This document shows, one piece after another, positions 38,688 through 49,433 of a DNA stretch of 64,000 nt. Origin of the DNA: Anagrus nilaparvatae (lineage: Eukaryota > Arthropoda > Insecta > Hymenoptera > Mymaridae); assembly GCA_022575985.1 (NCBI GenBank), contig JAKSXM010000142.1, positions 992,001-1,056,000 of the forward strand, read 5' to 3'. Below the pieces are notes generated by a model, which did not search any database, was not told where the DNA came from, and was given only the letters and a program-made list of their open reading frames with translations. The position numbers and the translations under genes were made by a program. The stretch's first letter is position 1, and every line of letters starts with the position of its first letter.

Positions 38688-38890
38688 ATCATGGCGCTGC
38701 CGCACGAGACCTTTTGAGATATCTAATATTGTGCTGGATATTCTTTGAGCTAAAGCATTTGCCGCAATAGCTCCTTCAAGATCATCGCGCTGCCGCACGA
38801 GACCTTTTGAGATATCTAATATTGTTTTACACTATTTCCTAAAAATAACTGTAAAATAATTTGGATATTGAAGAGATACCCGATTCTCAA
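38688..38890 (-). pseudogene. 31-codon in-frame repeat plus membrane-protein tail fragment
   Basis: 45 bp blocks at 38688-38732 and 38781-38825 are identical but for one base and exactly 93 bp apart, encoding ILDISKGLVRQR twice in one frame. Just upstream (38835-38890) ENRVSLQYPNYFTVIF matches the tail of the 50317-50543 membrane protein exon, so several families are pasted together here. Confidence 0.5.
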
Positions 38891-39426
38891 CTATCTGAGG
38901 ACATTAATGCAGTTAAAGATTCCTTTTTCAGAGTTGCATAATCCTCAAACATTTCGCTTATAATCATATTTACGACATCCATTGAAAGTTTCTTTTCACG
39001 TGAAATATCTCTGATAACCACGTTATAAAATCGATCTGATCCCATATCCGGGTCTAATGATAGTTCTTTTCTATCTTCATCACCATAATTTGCATTCTTT
39101 CTGCTACGAATATATGTTGCTAATGAGTAAAAATAGGAATAAGCCTCTGGTGCTAATAGTTCTATTTCGCAATTTTGAGATTGATCCAAGGCTAGTTGAG
39201 CCGTTGCAGTACTGATATTTGACTGGAATCTTTTCTTGTTAGGATTCGCAGCAATAAGAAATGCGAATTTGATTAGTTCTAAATAATTGTAATGTATATC
39301 ATCGGTGAAATCAAAATCAGGTATATTTTCCGTATGAACAAAACATGCTTGAAAGGCCGGGACTAATCTTATTCCTAGTGAAGGGCGCTTTTGGTAAAAA
39401 TAAAGATGTAACGGCATATCACGCAT
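38887..39426 (-). CDS. Unrecognised 179-codon ORF, virus-like
   Basis: Starts ATG at 39426 (MRDMPLHLYFYQKRPSLGIR) and ends ...LTALMSSDS. Mixed, moderately acidic and soluble; no signal peptide. GC-richer than the flanks. No homologue elsewhere in the window and no family recognised. Its neighbours are other unknown minus-strand ORFs with the same compositional contrast. It could be part of a viral structural gene captured in the genome, or a host orphan. Confidence 0.4.
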   Translation of the reverse strand: MRDMPLHLYFYQKRPSLGIRLVPAFQACFVHTENIPDFDFTDDIHYNYLELIKFAFLIAANPNKKRFQSNISTATAQLALDQSQNCEIELLAPEAYSYFYSLATYIRSRKNANYGDEDRKELSLDPDMGSDRFYNVVIRDISREKKLSMDVVNMIISEMFEDYATLKKESLTALMSSDS

Positions 39427-40124
39427 CTTGAAAATATGATGTGAATCACTTTTTAAATCACTTATACCATAGTTATACTATACGTCCAATTTCCAAAAAC
39501 AACTTATAGTTTCTGAGAATCGCAAGAAATTTATTACTCCTTTTCTCCTTCTAATTAACTGAGATTCTTCCGAAAGGGACCAAAAGTAATTAAAAAAATT
39601 CAAAGATTAATTTCGAAGAATAAGGAACTGACAATTTTTAAAACCCTGAATCTCGGTTCTAGCATAAAAATTTTCTGTTCTGTTCTTATTATAACCGACT
39701 TGCAGTTAAAGCATTTCGGTTTAAAGTATTCTGTGTGTCGTTAGGTAGATATAGTGCTTGCGAGATAATTTTTTACTCGTTTATAAGTAGATTTACATTT
39801 TTGCATCTTATGTTTTTATTCATTAAAATACATTTATTTTTATTTAAAAAGTACTAAAACTTATCTTTTATTTAAAATATGAAGTAAAAATATAATAAAA
39901 TAAATTTTCGTAACAAAATGTTATCCAAACTAAAGGATAATTTCCACAAGCCATTTTTTTTAAGCATATAAAGTATTTTTAATTATTAATTTTATACGTT
40001 AGATGGTAATATAAGTAATGGCAATTTTAAAAATATAAATTGTTAATTTTATGATACTAAGTATTCAATTAAAATAAATTTTTCGTTAACAAAATGTTTG
40101 AACTCTTGCGAGTATTATCATATA

Positions 40125-40890
40125 TTAGTTAAAGTCTTCACTGACTTTCTTGTTGCATAATAAAAACGAATCTTCTTCCTCTGGTAGACTTTTCTTAAGA
40201 ATTGACCTTATTAGCCCAAAGTTCACTAAATATATGGTGTCATACAAGAATACAAATTTCACTAATTTTTTAATTATATTTTCCTCATTCTGTGTATTAA
40301 GTAGTATTAAATAAACAAGAATTTCTTCATGGTTATTGAATAACAAAATTACCTTCTTAGTTTCTTCTTCATAACCCTCCTTAACGGGTTGGTAAGGTAG
40401 AACATTCACCGACATTATTTTTTTAAAAATAATTAAGTTTGTTGTTAATATAAAATTTTGAATTTTATCATCCACTCCGTAATCAAATTCTGCGTCGATT
40501 AAAAAAAAAAATTTGTAAATTGCTCAAAATTTACTAGGAAAAAAGTTGGATTTTCTAAAATTGCTTATTAAATCGGAAAATCCAACTTTTTTCCTAGTAA
40601 ATTTTGAGCAATTTACAAATTTTTTTTTTTAATCGACGCAGAATTTGATTACGAAGTGGATGAAATAAAATTCAAAATTTTATGTTAAGAACATAATTAA
40701 TTATTTCAAAAAAACTAATGTTATGCCCCTTAAGCAGTTCAATAGCTTTGTCAACTGTAGGGTAGCTGTATAAATTAATGAAATTTTTCTTAGCATTAAT
40801 GTTATTGTTTATAGTAGTATTGAAAAATATTTTTATGAGTGTTTCGGTTGCATAAAGATTGGGAAAATTATACGCATTAAGATGCACGCT
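40125..40890 (-). pseudogene. NINAKKNF-family gene split by a palindrome, copy C1
   Basis: The N-terminal part lies at 40683-40887 (NAYNFPNLYATETLIKIFFN; NINAKKNFINLYSYPTVDKA) and the C-terminal part at 40125-40400 (YEEETKKVILLFNNHEEILV; VNFGLIRSILKKSLPEEEDS). Both align with the continuous copy at 41712-42140. Between them sits a 231 bp palindrome, which breaks the frame. The protein is helical, about 145 aa and unidentified. Confidence 0.6.
40451..40681. mobile_element. Foldback insertion inside copy C1
   Basis: Near-perfect palindrome, arms of about 110 bp (left taaaattttgaattttat-catccac, right gtggatgaaataaaattcaa), centre near 40566. Short coding-looking frames at its edges are artefacts of the arms. 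Confidence 0.8.
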
Positions 40891-41285
40891 AGTAGTATAA
40901 TAGGGACCATAGGAAAGTTGACAAAGAAAGGCTCTTTTGAAAGAGCCTTGTATTTATTAATATTATTAAACCTTGAATAACTTTGTGTATATTTATGCTT
41001 AGAAATGCCTAATCAGCAGATTTGTGCAAAGGAATTGAATCTTTTTTTATATGTATAATAGGTATGTGTTATATATACATATATTGTTTTATTTTACGGA
41101 AGTCGTATCGTCTTTCATTTTCGTCAATTATCTATAAAAAATTAAGTTTTTATAGAATTGAAAATAGTATAATTAAGAGTTGATAAAAAGGAAAAAAAAT
41201 TAAAGATTAAAGTAAATAAAATTATTATCAATCAAATAGACTTAATCATTCTTAAGGAATGGAATAAGCAAACATAGGTAACTAG

Positions 41286-41725
41286 TCACTGACGGGTTAT
41301 AGGGGGAGATCTGGTGATTAGACACTCTTTAGAAATGGTTTGTTTTAGATTTTCATAACATTCTTCTGGTAGTGAAAAACGTCTATCTTGTGTTATATCC
41401 CAGTAGGGTCCAGTTTTGGTAGCAGGTCCTCCAATAGTGTGGAAGTGGCCCATATCAGATAAATCTACGACGATATTCGTTTTCGAATATCCGTTATGAA
41501 ATGAGTTGCTCTGAAAGTAAACGGTAGCGTGTTTGAAAAACCATGTGTTAGGTGTCCGTAAACATTGGTGGCAACAGGTGACGAGAGTGTTGAGTATTTC
41601 GTTTGGATAAGCGGAGCACATGTGGCAACTGAATCGCATTCAGCGAGAGTTTTACTGCCAACAAGGTATTCGCAATAACTTTCCATTACGGAACACAAGT
41701 TTCCAAACCAGTCAGTATCTCCTGA
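41286..41725 (-). pseudogene. Frameshifted copy of the 55.4 kb virus-like ORF
   Basis: The upstream half (41465-41698: WF-x-LCSVMESYCEYLVGSK, TLAECDSVATCAPL) and, in another frame, the downstream half (41286-41450: TKTGPYWDITQDRRF) match consecutive parts of 55376-55870 (LPTMSEYCTFFQKSGTLADC; GRTGPYWNSHPSLL). The frame is lost near 41460-41500. Directly abuts copy C2, whose last codons read into it. Confidence 0.6.
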
Positions 41726-42140
41726 GAAACCAAAAAAGGCTTTTAGAGGTTGAAGGTTGGCGTAATAAAATCAAGTCTTCTGTATCTGGAAGCTTTTTTT
41801 TAAGGAATGAACTTATAAGTCCAAAGTTCACAGCTTCATATAAAAATACAAAAATAGCGACAGCTCTGAGTAATTTTTTAATCATATTTTCCTCATTTTC
41901 TATACTTATTAGAATTAAAAAAATTTCCTCTTGGTCCTTAAATAACAATACTTTATTATCATTATGTTCGTATTCCTCCTTAAGCAATGCAATTGCTTTT
42001 TCAACTGTAGGATCTTTAAATTTAAAGTCTAGAAAATTTTTCTTGGCATTGATATTATTTACTCTGGATGTGTTAAAAAACATTTGAATTAATGCTTCGG
42101 CTGCATAATACTTTGCAAAATTATGCGCATTAGCTTGCAT
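41712..42140 (-). CDS. NINAKKNF-family protein, copy C2
   Basis: ATG at 42140 (homologous to the start of C1); 142 codons. MQANAHNFAKYYAAEALIQM, NNINAKKNFLDF, DPTVEKAIALLKEEY, then hydrophobic helices (EEIFLILISIENEENMIKKL; AIFVFLYEAVNFGLIS). Predicted all-helical and probably cytosolic. The final nine or so residues derive from the adjacent virus-like fragment, so the native C-terminus is probably replaced. Function unknown. Confidence 0.55.
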   Translation of the reverse strand: MQANAHNFAKYYAAEALIQMFFNTSRVNNINAKKNFLDFKFKDPTVEKAIALLKEEYEHNDNKVLLFKDQEEIFLILISIENEENMIKKLLRAVAIFVFLYEAVNFGLISSFLKKKLPDTEDLILLRQPSTSKSLFWFLRRY

Positions 42141-42141
42141 T

Positions 42142-42354
42142 TTACGCTCTTTTAGTGTTTTTATATACATGCTTATAGTATCTTATAAATACTTTCGAAA
42201 ATTTGAGACTGGAGAAAAGCTTGGTATCCTCAAATAAATTTAAATCCGACCCATTTATTACATACGTGCTGGCTATACTTATTGATTGGCAATCGGATAA
42301 TCGGTTTCTAATGATATTAAGAAACCTTAAAACATTATTATAATTGCCATTCAT
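42142..42354 (-). CDS. Small unrecognised ORF upstream of C2
   Basis: ATG at 42354; 70 codons (MNGNYNNVLRFLNIIRNRLS...). Its end overlaps the C2 start region. It may be the first exon of, or a fragment related to, the same locus. No family recognised; plausibility comes only from composition and position. Confidence 0.3.
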   Translation of the reverse strand: MNGNYNNVLRFLNIIRNRLSDCQSISIASTYVINGSDLNLFEDTKLFSSLKFSKVFIRYYKHVYKNTKRA

Positions 42355-42503
42355 GAAAAACTAAAGCATTGGTCTTATTGAAGAAAATGATTGTGGTAGA
42401 CTTTGAAGTAAAACTTATTGATAGAAAAAAATTAAAATTAACAATATCGATTAAATAAAATTAAAATCAATTACTTCAAAGGTGTGAACATCTCTACTGC
42501 ATT

Positions 42504-42725
42504 TCAATAAACAGTGGTCATCTTCAAGAAAAACTTCTCTTGTTTTTGGATTGTGTAAAATGGTAAACAATTATACATTTTCCAATACTCGGGAAGAAAG
42601 AACTTTGTACCCTCTAATTCAACACGTAGCCCAATTATGGAAAGAATTTTTTTTTTGAGAAGGGTTTCTGAATAAATCTTGCAGGCTAGTCGCTGAAACA
42701 TCGTTTGAATTAAATCTGGTATTAA
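42504..42725 (-). CDS. Unrecognised terminal exon candidate
   Basis: A possible acceptor (ttaataccag) precedes a frame reading PDLIQTMFQRLACKIYSETL, then ILSIIGLRVELEGTKFFLPE, to a stop at 42504. Composition is protein-like. No partner exon assigned; could belong to the 43.5-45.5 kb locus upstream. Confidence 0.35.
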   Translation of the reverse strand, partial: LIPDLIQTMFQRLACKIYSETLLKKKILSIIGLRVELEGTKFFLPEYWKMYNCLPFYTIQKQEKFFLKMTTVY

Positions 42726-43546
42726 GATAACAAAAAATATTTATAATATTGAATAATGCAAAATTATAATTGAGCATATTTACTAATTAGTAATTTAAAA
42801 TATTAGAAAAGGATTGATTTTTGACCAAGAGGGCTAAAATAATATACACTGTATTTATTTGCTACGTTTCAGGAATAGAAGGTTCTCATATTTAATCTAA
42901 TTATGGGCAAAAAATTCAATTATAATAGTAATTTAAAATATTGTTCAAAACAATTATATTTTTTTTATAATCAGTTAATGAAGATTTAGTAATAGATATT
43001 TAGTAATTTAATACTTTTATAGATGATTATATTGAAATAAAATGATACTATTACATTCCAAACTAGCTTCTTAACTTTGAGTCAAAACTGAAAATACACA
43101 TTATCATAATAGTTTACAAACAATATACATATTTAAAGAAACAATAAATAAATACATTAAAAAATAATAATTATTAAATTTATGAACTTTAATTTTTTCA
43201 TAAACACAAAAACTATTCATAATAGCATTGAAATAAGCATATTTACTTTGTTACGATTTATAATTTAATACTTTTATAGACGATTATATAAAGTAACCTT
43301 TTTACCTAAACTTTCCAAATAATCAGTCCTAATATTGTCTTCATCTGAAGTTTTGGGAACATCCAAGACACGAAAACAGTACTGGCTCATTAACCAAAAA
43401 AATATCCTTAGCAAATAGGCTTAGCCTTTTCTGATTCTTTTACATAAATTTTCATTTTGTTTACAGGTAAATATTTTACTATGTTAAATAACTATTTAAT
43501 AAATAAATAACTTAATTATAAAAATGGTTTAATCTTGGGTTCTATA

Positions 43547-45479
43547 TTAAAGTTTATATTTTTCCCCACCGATATTTAAAAAATCATCTCTTCTAAAATA
43601 GTGATTAAGTACAAGATAGTTGTATTTAACACTTATTAAGCTAATCAAAGAATTAATTTCATTGTATGAATCTTCTTTAATTCTAATACAGTTCATTTTC
43701 CTGTCGAATTGCAAATATTGGCAATTTATAGCTATCTGTGTCAACATCGATTTAGTATAAAATAAATATTTTTCTTTCAAATAATTTACTATCATTGTTA
43801 TGTTGTTACATAATGATAGAATTATTTTTTCAATAATAAGATATTGTGGGTATGATACGGTATTTAAAAATATTTTTATTTTTTTAAATTCATGCTCTGT
43901 TGGAGCATCTAAAACTTGAAAAATTGGAATCAATACAGATTCGTTATTTTCATTTTTATCATAATATCTGTTAATAACAACACTTTCATATATAAGTTTC
44001 TTGGCCAGTTCGAGGTCGTTTCTTAATTCAACTACAGATGCGTTTAATACAAAAAAAATTTTTGCACGTTATCATTATTTGATGAATCTAAATCTAAAGT
44101 ATTATCAACAACTTTTTTCTCAATACTTTTTGAATATGATTTCTTTGAACAATTAGATATTGAAAAATACCCCGATGATGAATCTTCAAATGTTTGATTC
44201 ACATCTTCGAAATCGGAGATCGATGTTTCGATACTTTCAACAGTATCATTTTTTTCAATCTCCGATGTATCTTTAGTGCAGATGCTGTTATTGTCTGATA
44301 TTGCAAGTGAGAAATCTGGGTCAATGGTGACATTAAGGCCATTTTGAATATATGGATTAAGAATAAGTGCTTCTATTCTAGAAATTAAGCCATCGGGCCT
44401 TGTTTTGTATTTATATGCTAAATTATCGAGTTTATGAAATACTTTCTCTATATGAGCGTACCAGAACGACAAGGGCGTATAGATTTTTACGAATGAGAAG
44501 TAGAAAAGAACGAGAACGCTCCGTTCAGGTTCGGATTAATATTTACTTTCTAGACAGGTTCTTTTATGTATTGGGCCCCTGTTAAAATAAAATGTGTTTA
44601 AATTTTTTCTTTACAGGGCATTTAAATCTACCAGTTTTTATGCACGCACCTATCTGTTTTTCGTTAATTCCTCTATGCCTAACCGTTCTTACTTTCTTTA
44701 CTTAAAAATCTATACGCCCTTGTCGTTCTGGCACGCTCATATGATCTTGGTTAATTTCTTTTACACTGTTAACATAAAAATGACCCGTTAAGATCATTTT
44801 TTTTTTAATCTCACTACCTTCGATAAAAATTTCTTCTTCGTCTATTAAACGTTCTGTATCAAACCAGTCAAGAAAATCCTGTATTTTTTCTATCAAAAAA
44901 TAAGGGTTCTCAACCCTTAAATTGTGACTTACTCGAAACGTATTGTTAATCTATATTTAAAACAAAATAAAAAATAAATATATAGTAATGTTAATAATAT
45001 AATTAAAAGTAGTAAAAGTTTTATTTACATAATTTAGAATATTAATGCAGAATGATTTTCTCCTCCACATTTTTTTTATTGCTTCTCTTTTACAATTTTT
45101 TAAATCTTCATTCTTGCCGAATGGACTTTCTTCAAAATAATTTTTTAATTTTGCGCTTCCAGCTGCAATTTTGGTGTGCCGAGCTTTTAAATGTTTTTTT
45201 AACTCCGTTTTATACGTTTTTATTTTATCTTCATCTTCAGATGATATATATTTGATGTATAAAATCAACTGCGTGATGTAATAACAATAAGAGTTCATTT
45301 ATATAGACTTGAAACATTCACGTGCCACAGTAAGGTTGAAATTGTTCATAATATAGTTAATCACCGAATGTGGTCTGTACAGTAAAAATGTTGCAAAATC
45401 AATAGTCGGTATTCTCATCTTTTGAGAATGTAACAATACTTGTAACACTTTCGGGATTCTTAAGTAAACATTTCTTATC
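43547..45479 (-). pseudogene. FRRDDFLNI-family gene, full-length but interrupted, copy D1
   Basis: Coding-like pieces in order: 45300-45479 (exon after tttttag), an in-frame TAA followed directly by ATG, then 45298-45037 with a possible donor after NILNY, exon 44950-44745 (acceptor tatag), a foldback insertion 44450-44742, continuation 44449-44045 (Asp/Ser-rich), a frame change in a T8 run at about 44051, then 44040-43547 ending NHYFRRDDFLNI. The last part is paralogous to D0. The protein is long, helical and charged, with no TM or recognised domain. The three breaks make it a pseudogene as read, but one is a homopolymer and could be a sequencing error. Confidence 0.5.
44450..44742. mobile_element. 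Foldback element inside D1
   Basis: The left end atatgagcgtaccagaacga (44450) pairs with the right end ending gcacgctcatat (44742); arms of about 40 bp or more enclose a core. The MSFWYAH start of the downstream open frame is element sequence, not native protein. Confidence 0.75.
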
Positions 45480-45800
45480 TAAAAACAAAAATTGAAGTCT
45501 GTTAATTTTGTAAACTAATTAAATGCAGAATTTTTAAAACTACGTTATTTAATTGATTTAATAAAATGAGCTTTTTAAGTTTTAATTTTCATTCATAGAC
45601 TTGTTTCGTGTATATTTTCGCGGTGACTTCCTTCGTGTTGCATGATTTAAAACAAAATATATTCGGTAAAAGCGATTGCGTTTAAACTCGGAGAGAAAAA
45701 TTTAATGAAATTTTTTTTCGTTCAAGAAACTTGAGCGAATTTATTTTTTTCATTGCGCAGTTGGGTTCTCGCGCACCCTCTCCTCTTTTAATCGTCAACA

Positions 45801-46424
45801 AAATAGCAGAAACAAAATAAACATAGTTTTGTTATATAAAACGTTTTATTTTTGGCCTTATAAATAAATAATAAAATATTTAATTATGAAAAAGTTGCGT
45901 TGTGCAAAAATGCTTTAATTATTTCTTTTTTTTTTAGGATAATTTGATTTACATATATTTTGTATACAAGATTTATTAAAGAAGTTATGGAAAATATGAT
46001 AAGATTAAAATGTGTGTAATTTAGAAATATTTTCTTGTAAGTTTTTGGTTGTGGTTATTTAAGAACTAGCTGTTATTATTGCAAAAAAGAGCAAGCATAT
46101 TTTAATAAAAAATACCAATATCAGAAAAATAGTAAATGCATTACTTTCATTATTTATTTTAATTTAAATAATTCAATTTAATTAACTAATCTAAAAAAAA
46201 AATAATTAATTAGACAAGAACTTTTTCATAATTTAATATTTTATTATTTATTTATAAGGTTTAAAATAAAACGCTTTAATAATATTATTATAATTTATAA
46301 AATTATTTTTTTATGATTTCATTTTTTCAATTTATCAATAGAATTTTTATTATTTGTATGCATTTAGGTATTCCCATCTTGAGAGTAATATAACAAAACT
46401 ATGTTTATTTTGTTTCTGCTATTT
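45801..46424. mobile_element. TIR element, 624 bp with 37 bp inverted ends
   Basis: 45801-45837 (aaatagcagaaacaaaataa...) and 46388-46424 are perfect inverted repeats. The interior is AT-rich, without a transposase. The right end supplies the TAG stop of the exon at 46419-46736. Confidence 0.8.
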
Positions 46425-47713
46425 CATTTCATACAGTTTATTAGTCGAATATCCAATAGCTACAACTTCCATGTATTTATAAAAGTCGCAGCACAGTCTG
46501 CTAAAACAATTAACACAATCTTGCATTTCACAAGACTTATTAATGTTTTCAGGAAAGCCTGTTTTTAAAGTTTTTGTAAACAGTTCACCCCAATTTTTCA
46601 CTTCGTTGTTGGTAATAGTCTCATGCTTGAAGTAATTTTTAGAGGATAAGAGATTTAAATCTTTTTCTTGTAATTTTAGTACAAGGCTTAATAAAACAAT
46701 ATTCTTAAAATCCTTTCCAGCTTTAAAATAACTGTTCTATAAGGGATAAATATTAAAAATTTAACAACTTTTGCTAGTAAATACATATTTTAAAAATAAT
46801 AAAAAATATTCGTTTAAAATTATTTAATTATTTTAAATGGCTTACTTGATACATTTGCCATTAATTTATTATTTAAAGTAGTAGCTATTTTATCATAATA
46901 CTGATTTTTGGTATATACATTCATATAACCAGGAAGCTCCATTATGTATAATTCTGGATATTTAATGACTTCTTTAATTACAAATTTTTTTTTTTTAAAG
47001 AATCGACTAATTGTCTCTAGTTTTAAAATATCTTTAAAATCAAGGTATTTGAACGGTAGGCACTCATATATTATGTACTCGTATGATAATTATATACTAA
47101 GGAATAATATTAGAATATAAATATTCCTAATTATAAAAATAATTTTTTTTTATTATCATTTTTTATCTGACTGTAATCCTACAGTAAACATATATTGATA
47201 TGAAATAATAAGTATATTCATAATTGAAATTTATTCGTATTTTGTAAATTTGATTATTTATATTTTAAACTTACTTTCGAAGCAGTGATACACGCATCAG
47301 AAATTAATTGTGATTTATCAAGTCCACCAGAAAATTTTATTACGGACGTTTTTAAAACTTGGAAAATAAAGTATGAATTTTATTATTGCATGAAATACAA
47401 AATATAGTAATAAAATGATTTTTTAATTACTTGATAACAAGAGTAGTTGCCATATATAAAAGCATCAATTTAAATCTTCTCTTTATTGACATTCTTTGGA
47501 AATTAAAAAAAAAAATATTGCAAACCTATTATCACACCTTAGAATAAACCGTAAATGCTTTTCTCGCTTCCGCAACATAGGTACATACAATTTCGATGTC
47601 TTCAGGAAACAAAAACTTATCTGTATAGTTATACGTTTCTTTAAAAAGTTTGAACTCATCGATGTTTAATATAAATTTTGAATTTAATTCATTTAAATAT
47701 AAAAGCGTGGTTT
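46419..47713 (-). CDS. Multi-exon unknown gene (family E), phase unresolved
   Basis: Coding-quality segments with splice-like ends: 47539-47713 (FKLFKETYNYTDKFLFPEDI), 47275-47357 (KFSGGLDKSQLISDACITAS, GTAAGT donor), 46846-47070 (FKYLDFKDILKLETISRFF, interrupted by an A12 run) and terminal 46419-46736 (VKNWGELFTKTLKTGFPENI; C-x5-C-x2-C-x5-CC). I could not make all phases agree, so exons are missing, the A-run is wrong, or it is decayed. The terminal exon's clustered cysteines suggest a metal site or disulfides. The stop lies in the TIR element at 46424. A fragment of the same family is at 56945-57035. Confidence 0.45.
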
Positions 47714-47939
47714 AATAAATATTAAATTCGCATTATTTATTAATTATTATTTTTTAAGTAACTTTAAAAAACAAATTTTTTTTATTTTTTCTTATGAAAT
47801 TTTTTTAAGATTAATATCTAATTTATAATTAATATACATAATTTGATTCATACATAATTTATAAAGATTCATATATAACATGAAACAAAAAATTGATAAT
47901 TACTTTCTTATATCAGTGGTTTAAATTTTATCATCATAG

Positions 47940-48292
47940 TCACTTTTTTCCTCCATTATGTCTTTTACCATAAGATGGTTCTTCTTTCCAATCGTTTTTA
48001 TTTGCTGGACTGTATGTTTCTTCCAAACTAAATTGCCTTGGATTAAAAATTTTAGAGGCAGTATTTGTTATATATTTTGATGTGGTTTCTTTTTTGTTGA
48101 TATTTTTCTTTGCATCTATATTTACCGTTTCTTTAATTTGTTAAATTTTTTTGCTGTTGTAAAATTAATAAGATATACAAATTGTTGAAAACGCTTACTA
48201 ATATTATGAACCAAGCGTATATTTTCGTTTTGATTATTCTTAATTATTGCTTGACAAACAAGATCTGAATTAGGAGTATTTTCATTTGGTTT
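47940..48292 (-). pseudogene. Polar C-terminal coding fragment with A7 frameshift
   Basis: 48292-48150 reads NENTPNSDLVCQAIIKNNQN and on; after an A7 run (about 48140-48150) the coding quality moves to another frame (IKETVNIDAKKNINKKETTS ... NDWKEEPSYGKRHNGGKK) ending TGA at 47940. Both halves are Lys/Asn-rich and look like one disordered protein end. No family recognised. Confidence 0.4.
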
Positions 48293-48381
48293 TTAAATTA
48301 TGCTAAGGATTTTTCTCTCTCTCTCTGTACCCACTCTTGAAGTCTTAGTCATGCATAAAACAAATAAAATCTAATTCGGCA

Positions 48382-48970
48382 TTAAAATGTATTAATATCG
48401 ATAAAGATAAAAAGAGCAAGACAGAAAGAACGAAATTCCTTTTGTGTGACAAATAAAATATCGTATATTAAAAAACAAAATAAACTGTTAGACAACCATA
48501 TTGTTAACGGTATGCCGTAAGTTTCATGTCCTGTCGAATTATGTCTCAGATTGAATTCACTAACACCACAGTCCCACATTCTTTCAAACATGTTGCAAGT
48601 AATCATAAAGTTTATAACATGTATTGAATCCTGAGTACTCTTTAGCAAGATTTTCTGATCTTCGAATATTAATTTCATCAGGTAAACCTGTTAAACCAGG
48701 TAAAAAGACCTAATGAGAATAAACTTTACCATGTTTTTCACAAGTAATAATTTTTACATTAAACATTCGTATAAGGCATTAAAAAATAATTCACAATACA
48801 AATTAAAAATTAAAATATATATTCAATTATGAAAAAATAAAATTGTGAAGATTTGATACTGTGTTTACCTCAGATCGGATGCATTTATAATAAAGTGTGC
48901 AAAATTTTCCGAAGATATGCTATCTTTACTAACTTGCTTATTGCAAAATAGAATAAATAGTAGAATAAAC
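48382..48970 (-). pseudogene. Duplicated fragment K1 (decayed)
   Basis: Near-identical at DNA level to 51577-51990. Contains HVINFMITCNMFERMWDCGV, and upstream a small exon-like piece ending in GTAAAC (about 48868). Relative to K2 it has extra frame changes. Unknown protein. Confidence 0.45.
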
Positions 48971-49433
48971 AAAAATTTGATATAATTATCATTTATTAAA
49001 AAAGTTTTACATTTTTCTTATTTAAAAAAAAAATTGTAAACAAATTCACGTAAGGTTCTGAAATCTGGCTGTTAAGGTTAGTACGAACGTACTTCCTCCA
49101 GAAAAATCAGCCAATAAACACCATTATTATTAAAAGTAATAAGACGGCACAAATTACAATTATTAGATAATCCATCTTCTCTTCTGAAACAAAATAAAAA
49201 AATATATAAATAAATTAATAAATAATAATAATATCTCTTCATATAAATTTCAGTATAAATAAAGACTTTTACCTGGTAAATGAGGACGACATTCCCCAGA
49301 AACATATTCAAAGCCATGAGGACACAAAGCCTCCACAATGCTGAGTAATCCTGCAACAAAATAAATAGTTAAATTAATTAAATAAACTAAAATTAATAAA
49401 AACAGCTATATAATAAACTTACCAGAAAATAAT
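48562..49433. repeat. Segmental duplication, copy 1
   Basis: About 870 bp nearly identical to 51619-52485, same orientation, about 3.06 kb apart. Covers fragment K and exons 2-3 of the small membrane-protein gene, up to its exon 1 donor. Confidence 0.85.
49010..49350 (-). pseudogene. Small membrane protein, copy B1 (no exon 1, TGA in TM exon)
   Basis: Exon 2 at 49273-49350 (SIVEALCPHGFEYVSGECRP) and exon 3 from 49183 (EEKMDYLIIVICAVLLLLII). In exon 3 a TGA at 49107-49109 replaces the TGT codon of the intact copy at 52 kb. Its own exon 1 is gone: sequence upstream of the shared donor is the JmjC gene's last exon. Pseudogene, or 3' exons of a fusion in another frame. Confidence 0.6.

Noticed and set aside
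41620..42087. 155-codon plus-strand frame
   Set aside because: Antisense shadow of copy C2, which has a conserved paralogue on the minus strand.
49107..49109. Selenocysteine codon (TGA opposite Cys)
   Set aside because: No SECIS seen, the residue lies in a membrane helix, and the copy has also lost exon 1; mutation is simpler.
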